Source: DATHWB01 sp040902855 (GTDB lineage Bacteria; Actinomycetota; Acidimicrobiia; Spongiisociales; ZC4RG35). From it: a DNA stretch of 22,570 nt. A program made the translations under genes and the position numbers. Within the stretch, counting starts at the first letter, position 1; the number at the start of each line of letters is the position of its first letter. Below are positions 17,843 through 22,570 of the stretch, one piece after another. The notes under the pieces were generated by a model. That model made no database searches. It saw nothing but the letters and a program-made list of their open reading frames with translations, and had not been told where the DNA came from. Location of the stretch: assembly GCA_040902855.1 (NCBI GenBank), contig JBBDWN010000094.1, positions 1-22,570 of the forward strand, given 5' to 3'.

Positions 17843-17869
17843 TCATCACAACCTAAGCGTGTCGGTCGT

Positions 17870-17902
17870 CCGCACACAGGGGCCGAAGGCCCTCGTGTGC
17901 GG
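17870..17902. terminator. Strong hairpin between CBS and nifJ genes
   Basis: CCGCACAC (17870-17877) pairs with GTGTGCGG (17895-17902). An inner GGGCC (17880-17884) pairs with GGCCC (17888-17892) around a GAA loop, with a mismatch and a wobble between the two stems. It lies 24 bp after the CBS stop and 27 bp before the nifJ start on the same strand. There is no U-run, so it could be a terminator, attenuator or operator. It contains a palindrome like those before usp/pfk and the CBS/SQR pair. Confidence 0.6.
17878..17893. promoter_or_regulatory. Palindromic operator candidate (DosR-box-like), nifJ
   Basis: AGGGGCCGAAGGCCCT lies 35 nt upstream of the nifJ ATG. It shares GGGCCGAAG with the reverse complement of the usp/pfk site and with the CBS site, followed by GCCCT one base closer. 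It sits inside the hairpin at 17870-17902, so operator and RNA-structure explanations compete. Confidence 0.4.
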
Positions 17903-17926
17903 GCCATCGGTCCCGGTCGGGCGAAG

Positions 17927-18298
17927 TCAGGTCGGGTCAGTCAACGCCCAGAGGACATCCTTGATGCTGACCATTCCGACCAGTTCGCCGCCGTCCAAGA
18001 CCGGCAGATGTCGGTATCCGGCGCCCATCATCCAATCGGCGGCGTCATCGACGTCGATGTCGGGGGCGAGCGAGTCGGGGTTTGGCGTCATCGCCTCGCC
18101 GACTGTCCGTCGAGTGCGATATTCCTCGGCGAACTCGCGGACGAGGTCGCGCTCGGTGACAATTCCCACCAGGGTGCCGTCTCTCAGCACCGCCAACGAT
18201 CCGATGTCGTCGGCCAACATCTGGCGGGCGGCGTCGCGTACGTCAGTGTCCTCTTCGCATGAGTAGACCGGACCGCCGATCAATTCGCTCACTCGCAT
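17927..18298 (-). CDS. Two-CBS-domain protein (Hrp1-like)
   Basis: A 123-residue protein made of a tandem CBS pair. The first is about residues 1-60 (VSELIGGPVYSC ... GTLVGIVTERDLV) and the second about 66-121 (VGEAMTPNPDSLAPD ... GELVGMVSIKDVL). Each ends in the usual G-x-V-(S/T)-x-(R/K)-D nucleotide-contact motif. Stand-alone CBS pairs bind adenine nucleotides or act as stress proteins. The mycobacterial homologue Hrp1 (Rv2626c) is a DosR-regulon protein, which fits the neighbourhood. The ATG at 18298 has GAGGAG (plus strand 18303-18308) just upstream. The frame extends 20 codons further without conserved sequence. The gene is divergent from the sulfide oxidoreductase operon across 202 bp that hold two palindromes. 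Confidence 0.93.
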   Translation of the reverse strand: MRVSELIGGPVYSCEEDTDVRDAARQMLADDIGSLAVLRDGTLVGIVTERDLVREFAEEYRTRRTVGEAMTPNPDSLAPDIDVDDAADWMMGAGYRHLPVLDGGELVGMVSIKDVLWALTDPT

Positions 18299-18372
18299 GG
18301 CTCTCCTCTGTCGCGTAGTGAGATCATCGCGACTCCATTCGGTCGGCGGTCGTCCCAAGGGTCAACTTCCCC

Positions 18373-18388
18373 AGGGCCGAAGTACCCC
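18373..18388. promoter_or_regulatory. Palindromic operator candidate (DosR-box-like), CBS gene
   Basis: AGGGCCGAAGTACCCC starts 74 nt upstream of the CBS gene ATG. Its first ten bases are identical to the reverse complement of the usp/pfk palindrome. The second half is imperfect (ACCC instead of GCCC). Confidence 0.45.
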
Positions 18389-18432
18389 ATCGGCCGCATC
18401 GACCTGTGATGTCGCCGTTGGTCCGTTCGTAA

Positions 18433-18448
18433 CGGGCCATTCAGCCCT
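18433..18448. promoter_or_regulatory. Palindromic operator candidate (DosR-box-like), sulfide operon
   Basis: CGGGCCATTCAGCCCT ends 52 nt upstream of the GTG start of the sulfide:quinone oxidoreductase-like gene. It shares GGGCC and AGCCCT, at the same spacing, with the reverse complement of the usp/pfk site; only the central four bases and the first base differ. It is 60 bp from the site at 18373. Confidence 0.45.
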
Positions 18449-18500
18449 GGGTGACAGTGGCCATCTCTCCGTACGTTTGGGCGAGTACGAGAGGAGCCCC

Positions 18501-19745
18501 GTGAAACGACTCGTCATCCTCGGAGCCGGGACCGCCGGCACCATGATCGCCAATTCCCTGTCGCGACGGTTGCCGTCGGGTTGGGAGATCGAGATGGTGG
18601 ATCCTGCCTGGACCCACCTCTACCAACCCGGGCTGCTGTTTGTGCCTTTCGGCGACACTGACCCGGCGTCGTTGATCAAGCCGATCGAAGGGTTGTTGCC
18701 GGAGTCGGTGACGCTCACTCGCGCCGAAGTCGACCGGGTCGACACGGGCGCGCGTCAAGTGTGGCTCGATGACGGAAGGGCCGTTCAGTACGACCAGTTG
18801 GTCATCGCGACCGGAACGCGACTCAGGCCTGATATGACGCCGGGGCTCACCGACGCCGGATGGCGCGAGACCCGCCACGACTTCTACACCCTTGCCGGTG
18901 CAACAGCCCTGCGAGATGCACTTGACCGGTTCGCCGGCGGTCGCTTGGTCGTGCACATATCGGAGATGCCGATCAAATGCCCGGTTGCGCCACTCGAGTT
19001 CGCCTTTCTCGCCGATGACTTCTTCAAGAAGCGCCAGATGCGGGACCTGGTCGACATCTCCTACGTCACTCCGCTCTCGGGAGCGTTCACGAAGCCGATC
19101 GCTTCCGAGAAGCTCGCAGGAATGCTGGAGAGCCGGGGAATCGACGTGGAGACGGACTTCATGATCGAATCGGTCGAGGACGACGAACTGGTCTCATACG
19201 ACGAGCGGCGCGTGGCCTTCGATCTGCTGGTGACGGTCCCCGTCAACATGGGTGCGGAGTTCGTCGGGAAGTCCGGTCTCGGTGACGAACTCGATCACGT
19301 GAAGGTGGACCCCCACACGTTCTTGGCGGTCGGCCACGAGAACGTATTTGCGATCGGTGACGCCGCCGCCCTTCCCATCTCGAAAGCGGGATCAACGGCT
19401 CATTTCGCTGTCGAGGTGTTCGTCGAGAACTTCATCGAGCACATCGCCGGTCGACCGATGGCCCATTCGTTCGACGGCCATGCGAACTGTTTCGTGGAGT
19501 CGGGGGCCGGAAAGGCCCTGCTTATCGACTTCAACTACGACACCGAGCCGCTTCCCGGCACCTATCCGGTTCCCGGATTCGGCCCCCTGCAACTGCTGCG
19601 GGAGACGCGACTGAACCACTGGGCGAAGCTGGCCTTCGAGAAGGTGTACTGGCACATGCTGCTTCCCGGTCGGCCGCTCCCCGTCCCGAATGCCATGTCC
19701 ATGGCCGGCAAGGCCCGGCCTGTGAGAGAGGAGACGAAAGTATGA
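18501..19745 (+). CDS. sqr: Sulfide:quinone oxidoreductase-like FAD protein
   Basis: A 414-residue flavoprotein of the SQR/FCSD group, predicted to oxidise sulfide and pass electrons to quinone at the membrane. The N-terminal FAD-binding motif is VILGAGTAGTMIA, with HLYQPGLLFVPFG (39-51) and VIATGTRL (101-108) typical of SQRs. The second FAD site is VFAIGDAAALP (282-292). There are only two cysteines: Cys160 in MPIKCPVAPLEFAF and Cys330 in ANCFVESGAGKALLIDFNYD. Both match the two redox cysteines essential in studied SQRs, and a third N-terminal one is absent, as in some SQR types. Near the C-terminus an amphipathic segment (WAKLAFEKVYWHML, 374-387) could anchor it to the membrane. The GTG at 18501 has AGGAG 4 nt upstream. 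Its stop overlaps the next gene as ATGA. Confidence 0.88.
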   Translation: MKRLVILGAGTAGTMIANSLSRRLPSGWEIEMVDPAWTHLYQPGLLFVPFGDTDPASLIKPIEGLLPESVTLTRAEVDRVDTGARQVWLDDGRAVQYDQLVIATGTRLRPDMTPGLTDAGWRETRHDFYTLAGATALRDALDRFAGGRLVVHISEMPIKCPVAPLEFAFLADDFFKKRQMRDLVDISYVTPLSGAFTKPIASEKLAGMLESRGIDVETDFMIESVEDDELVSYDERRVAFDLLVTVPVNMGAEFVGKSGLGDELDHVKVDPHTFLAVGHENVFAIGDAAALPISKAGSTAHFAVEVFVENFIEHIAGRPMAHSFDGHANCFVESGAGKALLIDFNYDTEPLPGTYPVPGFGPLQLLRETRLNHWAKLAFEKVYWHMLLPGRPLPVPNAMSMAGKARPVREETKV

Positions 19746-20056
19746 CGGTCGCCATGATCGGAGATCGAGAGATCCATGTGGACTCCGAGGGGTTTCTCAC
19801 CGAGCCCCGAGAATGGGACGAGGAACTGGCCAGGGTGCTGGCCTCCAACATCGGACTCGAACTGACCGAAGCCCACCTGGCGGCCATCCGGTTCGCCAGA
19901 CAGGATCACGAAGCCACCGGTGAGACCCCCACGCTGCGGCGCATGGCCACCGCGGGTGGTGTGTCGACCAAAGAGATGTTCGCTCTGTTCCCGAAGAAGC
20001 CCGCCAAGAAGATGTCCTACGTCGCCGGCCTGCCCAAGCCCGTCGGTTGCGTGTGA
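19742..20056 (+). CDS. TusE/DsrC-family sulfur carrier, single C-terminal cysteine
   Basis: A 104-residue protein of the TusE/DsrC/DsvC family, which carries sulfur as a persulfide on a flexible C-terminal arm. The N-terminus reads DREIHVDSEGFLTEPREWDE, and the arm ends in AGLPKPVGCV, an almost canonical DsrC tail. The penultimate Cys103 (CysA) is present. The position 11 residues earlier, where true DsrC has CysB, is Ser92, so it cannot form the intramolecular trisulfide used by DsrAB sulfite reductase. That makes it functionally TusE-like or DsrC-like-carrier type. Its ATG overlaps the flavoprotein stop (ATGA) and it lies 10 bp before the DsrE-family gene, so the three are one operon. No dsrAB is seen in the window. 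Confidence 0.9.
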   Translation: MTVAMIGDREIHVDSEGFLTEPREWDEELARVLASNIGLELTEAHLAAIRFARQDHEATGETPTLRRMATAGGVSTKEMFALFPKKPAKKMSYVAGLPKPVGCV

Positions 20057-20066
20057 AGGAGCACTC

Positions 20067-20579
20067 ATGACCCTGACCACGGAATCCGCCCCGGTGCCCG
20101 CCTTCGACGACGAGGTCGACACGGCTCGCAAACTATGCATCATCTGTTCGAAGGGCTCTCTCGACATGGCCTACCCGGGCCTCGTGCTGGCGAATGCCGC
20201 CCTCGGCGAGGGGATCGAAACCCATCTGTTCTTCACGTTCTGGGGGTTCGACATCATCAACAAGGAGACGATGGGGCACCTCAAGTTCACCCCAGTCGGC
20301 AACCCGGCAACGCACATGCCGCCGTCACTGATGGGACTTCCCGGCATGACCGCGTTCGCCACCCACATGATGAAGAAGCAGATCGAAGGAATCGACGTTC
20401 CTGACGTTCCCGAGTTCCTGGAGATGATCACCGATGGCGGCGGTCATCTGTGGGCCTGTCGGATGTCGGCTGACATGATGCATATCGGCGAAGAGCAACT
20501 CTATGACCGGGTCGAGGGCATCATTTCCGCTGCCGACTTCATTGAACTCTCAGACGGGGCCCAGGTCATCTTCGTCTGA
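20067..20579 (+). CDS. DsrE/DsrF-family sulfurtransferase (DsrE2-like)
   Basis: A 170-residue DsrE/F/DrsH-like protein. The body KLCIICSKGSLDMAYPGLVLANAALG (22-47, read in part) and FFTFWGFDIIN (55-65) match the DsrE2/peroxiredoxin-family pattern. Cys131 in LWACRMSADMM is the expected persulfide-carrying cysteine, with Cys24 and Cys27 near the first strand. Two hydrophobic helices around residues 85-102 could touch the membrane, as proposed for DsrE2. The start at 20067 has AAGGAG (20056-20061) at 5 nt. In known sulfur oxidisers DsrE2 works with TusA and rhodanese; here its partner appears to be the TusE/DsrC-like protein encoded immediately upstream. Role inferred: receiving or passing sulfur released by the flavoprotein. 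Confidence 0.88.
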   Translation: MTLTTESAPVPAFDDEVDTARKLCIICSKGSLDMAYPGLVLANAALGEGIETHLFFTFWGFDIINKETMGHLKFTPVGNPATHMPPSLMGLPGMTAFATHMMKKQIEGIDVPDVPEFLEMITDGGGHLWACRMSADMMHIGEEQLYDRVEGIISAADFIELSDGAQVIFV

Positions 20580-20709
20580 CGTCCCCCGTATCCAACGGCG
20601 ACTCACCGGGGTGAGCGCCGGGGATGGGAGGGTCTGGTACACGGCCCAGCGCCGGATGCGTTGGTGGTGCTCCGCTACGAAGAATGACCGCTCGCTACCG
20701 TCGCAGCGC
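20580..20709 (+). other. Intergenic spacer after the sulfide operon
   Basis: 130 bp without a supported gene. A small inverted repeat CTCAC/GTGAG (20602-20606 and 20611-20615, loop of 4) may be a weak terminator. No promoter or palindrome of the AGGGCCGAAG type is seen. Confidence 0.4.
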
Positions 20710-21453
20710 ATGGAGAACGTCGCGTGGTCGGTTCACGCCAGATTGGCGACGATAGAGCTGCAGCGTCCCGATAGGCACAACGCCATCACTTCGGACATGT
20801 TGCGGGCGATTACCGCCGCCTGTATCGAGATAGAGGCGTCCGCTGTAGATGTCGTCGTCCTCGAAGGGAGCGGTCCCAACTTCTCCGTCGGATTCGACCT
20901 GGACGAGATCGAGACCGGGAACACAGCCGACGGGGCGGTTGCCGGGTCTGAAGCCATCAGGGCGCTCCTCGACCTCGGCGCGGTGACCGTGGCCCGACTT
21001 CACGGCTGGGTTGTCGGCGGTGGGGCAGCGTTGGCGGCCGCCTGTGACCTGCGGGTGGGAGATCCGACGGTGACGATCAGGATTCCCGAGGTGCCGCTCG
21101 GCATCCCACTTGGGTGGGGGGCGATGCCGCTTCTTGTTGCGGAGATGGGACCGTCCGCGGCGAAGGATCTGGTGATGACCGGACGCGACATGGGTGCCGA
21201 CGAGGCGTACCGCCGCGGGCTGCTCACCCGGCTGGCCGGCGCAGACGAACTCGACACCGAGGTCGACCGTCTCGTCGCAGAGTTGTTGGCCGTCCCCGCC
21301 GGCCCATTGCGATTGACGAAACAGCAAGCCAACGCCGCCGCCGCCATCATCCGGACCGGCGACGAGGATGCCACCCGACTCATCCAGGCAGTGACGAGTG
21401 ACGACTTTGGTGAGGTCTTCCAGCGCTATCTGAAACGAGTCAGACGACGGTGA
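20710..21453 (+). CDS. Enoyl-CoA hydratase/isomerase (crotonase) family protein
   Basis: A 247-residue crotonase-fold protein acting on a CoA thioester. The N-terminal ATIELQRPDRHNAIT and the oxyanion-hole segments GPNFSVGFDLDEI (55-67) and GWVVGGGAALAAACDLRV (99-116) are typical. Of the two catalytic glutamates of enoyl-CoA hydratase, the first position (GGG-x-E in hydratases) is Ala107. The second, in IPEVPLGIP, is retained as Glu127. With one glutamate the protein may be an isomerase, hydrolase or other crotonase rather than a hydratase. The ATG at 20710 has no good Shine-Dalgarno; an in-frame start farther upstream exists but has no family-like sequence. It converges with the M24 gene, overlapping it by 14 nt at the 3' ends. 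Confidence 0.85.
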   Translation: MENVAWSVHARLATIELQRPDRHNAITSDMLRAITAACIEIEASAVDVVVLEGSGPNFSVGFDLDEIETGNTADGAVAGSEAIRALLDLGAVTVARLHGWVVGGGAALAAACDLRVGDPTVTIRIPEVPLGIPLGWGAMPLLVAEMGPSAAKDLVMTGRDMGADEAYRRGLLTRLAGADELDTEVDRLVAELLAVPAGPLRLTKQQANAAAAIIRTGDEDATRLIQAVTSDDFGEVFQRYLKRVRRR

Positions 21454-22564
21454 GCGTCCGCCGGCTCGTCGTCAGCCGTTCAGCACCGGTATCGCCCACC
21501 GCCACGGTGTCGGACACGAAGTAGTCGCCTGCGCCCGTCTCGAGCATCCACGACATCATGTGGAACACCATCCCGGTCGCGATCGGCGTTGTCGACTCGG
21601 GTCGCAGCGCCCGGGGCACGCCCCCGCCGCTCCAACTCGGAGGAAAGCCGATCCCGGTGGCGTAGCCGCAGTGATGACGCCGGTAGTGAGCCAGCCCGGC
21701 TTCGTCGACCACCGTCTGCCAGGCGCGATAGACCTCTCCGGCTGGCGTGAGGTGCCGGGCCGCGGCCATCGCCGCGTCGAACGCCTCGATCGCGACACCG
21801 GATACGAACTCCGATCCGGTAGGGGCTTCGCCCACGAAGATGAGCCGACCCATCGGTGCGTGGTATCGGCCGATCGAGCCGGCGAGCTCGATGAAGAGGC
21901 CGTCGCCCGAGCGCAGCGGATAGTCGGTCCACGTCGTGTGATCCTCGTTGAAACGATTCGTGGCGCGGACGAACGGCCAGAACGCCGGAGGCTCGCCGCC
22001 CGCCTTCATCATCGCTTCCACCGCGGCGGTGGCGACTTCTCGTTCGGTGACACCAGCACCCGCGGCGGCGATCGCGGCCGTTGTCATCGCGTCACTGATA
22101 CGGGCTGTCCGCCGGGTCACGTCCAGTTCGGCGGGCGACTGGACGAGCCGACGTGATGCCACCAGGTCGGAGGCGTCGACGATCTCGCTCGACGGGAAGG
22201 CGTTGCGTACGCCGTGCGCCACCGACGCAAGCAGGTAGAGGCTCGACTCCTCCAGTCCTATCCGTTTCGCTGACGGAACCAATGACCGGATGACGTCGAC
22301 GCAGTGTTGGGTGACATCGTCATGGTCGCCGTATCCGGCAAAGTCGAGGTCGGGGACGTCGCGTCCGATCGTGACGTGTTCCATCTTCCGGGCAACAAGC
22401 ACAGGCTCGCCTTCCGCCGGGACCACCAGCAGATGGAATGCGAAATAGCCGAAGTGGTCGAGACCGATCAGCCAATAGATGTGCTCGGGAACGGTCACTG
22501 CCATCACGTCGAGACCGGCGTCCCTCACGGCGGCCGCCACCCGTGCCCGTCGCTCGGCGTACAC
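21440..22564 (-). CDS. M24 (creatinase / ectoine hydrolase-like) family protein without metal ligands; start near window edge
   Basis: A 374-residue pita-bread-fold protein. The first half (about 1-140) is the creatinase N-terminal domain and the rest the M24 catalytic domain. The five canonical metal ligands of M24 peptidases are not conserved. Where Asp is expected after GD-x4 there is Glu (GDGLFIELAG), and 11 residues on Pro replaces the second Asp (RYHAPMGR). The C-terminal Glu motifs read FHMMSWML and YFVSDTVAV. His remains in RHHCGYATGIGFPPSW. This matches metal-independent creatinase or ectoine-hydrolase-type relatives rather than aminopeptidase P. The GTG at 22564 could be the start, but the frame is open to the window edge, so a few residues may be missing. 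It converges on the crotonase gene. Confidence 0.82.
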   Translation of the reverse strand: MYAERRARVAAAVRDAGLDVMAVTVPEHIYWLIGLDHFGYFAFHLLVVPAEGEPVLVARKMEHVTIGRDVPDLDFAGYGDHDDVTQHCVDVIRSLVPSAKRIGLEESSLYLLASVAHGVRNAFPSSEIVDASDLVASRRLVQSPAELDVTRRTARISDAMTTAAIAAAGAGVTEREVATAAVEAMMKAGGEPPAFWPFVRATNRFNEDHTTWTDYPLRSGDGLFIELAGSIGRYHAPMGRLIFVGEAPTGSEFVSGVAIEAFDAAMAAARHLTPAGEVYRAWQTVVDEAGLAHYRRHHCGYATGIGFPPSWSGGGVPRALRPESTTPIATGMVFHMMSWMLETGAGDYFVSDTVAVGDTGAERLTTSRRTLTVV

Positions 22565-22570
22565 CGACCT

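Noticed and set aside
14300..18262. A 1320-codon open frame on the plus strand opposite nifJ
   Set aside because: It is antisense to a clearly conserved enzyme, has no recognisable domain and is rich in Arg/His/Gly/Val. Long antisense frames are expected in GC-rich coding DNA.
20602..20615. CTCAC/GTGAG hairpin as a terminator of the sulfide operon
   Set aside because: The stem is only 5 bp with no U-run, too weak to list as a separate terminator.

Overview
The window is about 22.6 kb of GC-rich DNA with tightly packed genes, frequent ATGA stop/start overlaps and GTG/TTG starts. One run of exactly 100 N (11440-11539) marks a scaffold gap, so this is probably a draft or metagenome-assembled genome. 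Gene content points to an actinobacterium-like organism: a phosphofructokinase of the Gly/Lys type, a universal stress protein, a CBS protein, a COG1926 phosphoribosyltransferase, and promoter palindromes resembling DosR boxes. That taxonomy is inference; the window holds no rRNA or tRNA.

Left part (1-10075). A small DoxX-like membrane protein faces a long minus-strand gene set. Read in its own direction, this set is: HAD phosphatase, CocE/X-Pro dipeptidyl-peptidase-type hydrolase, CehA-like PHP phosphoesterase, lipoprotein solute-binding protein, two permeases and two ATPases. The last five form a complete oligopeptide/dipeptide ABC importer, joined by 1-10 nt overlaps except for a 15-bp hairpin after the binding protein. 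The PHP gene carries an in-frame TAG immediately after its HxH metal-binding motif.

Middle part (10106-18298). Genes here are a phosphoribosyltransferase, a beta-carbonic anhydrase, the scaffold gap, a divergent pair of universal stress protein and 6-phosphofructokinase, a pyruvate:ferredoxin oxidoreductase coupled to a dihydroorotate-dehydrogenase-like flavoprotein that lacks the catalytic Cys/Ser motif, and a two-CBS-domain protein. The set resembles the hypoxia/dormancy (DosR-type) stimulon of mycobacteria. Related GGGC-N6-GCCC-type palindromes lie upstream of usp/pfk, nifJ, the CBS gene and the sulfide-oxidation operon.

Right part (18501-22564). A three-gene plus-strand operon encodes a sulfide:quinone oxidoreductase-like flavoprotein, a TusE/DsrC-like single-cysteine sulfur carrier and a DsrE2-like protein. 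It looks like a compact pathway for taking up sulfide sulfur and relaying it as persulfide. It is followed by an enoyl-CoA hydratase-family protein and a convergent M24 (creatinase/ectoine-hydrolase-like) protein that runs to the window edge.

Together the middle and right parts suggest a low-oxygen energy module: glycolysis feeding pyruvate oxidation to reduced ferredoxin, sulfide as an additional electron donor, and stress proteins, possibly under one palindrome-binding regulator not encoded here.
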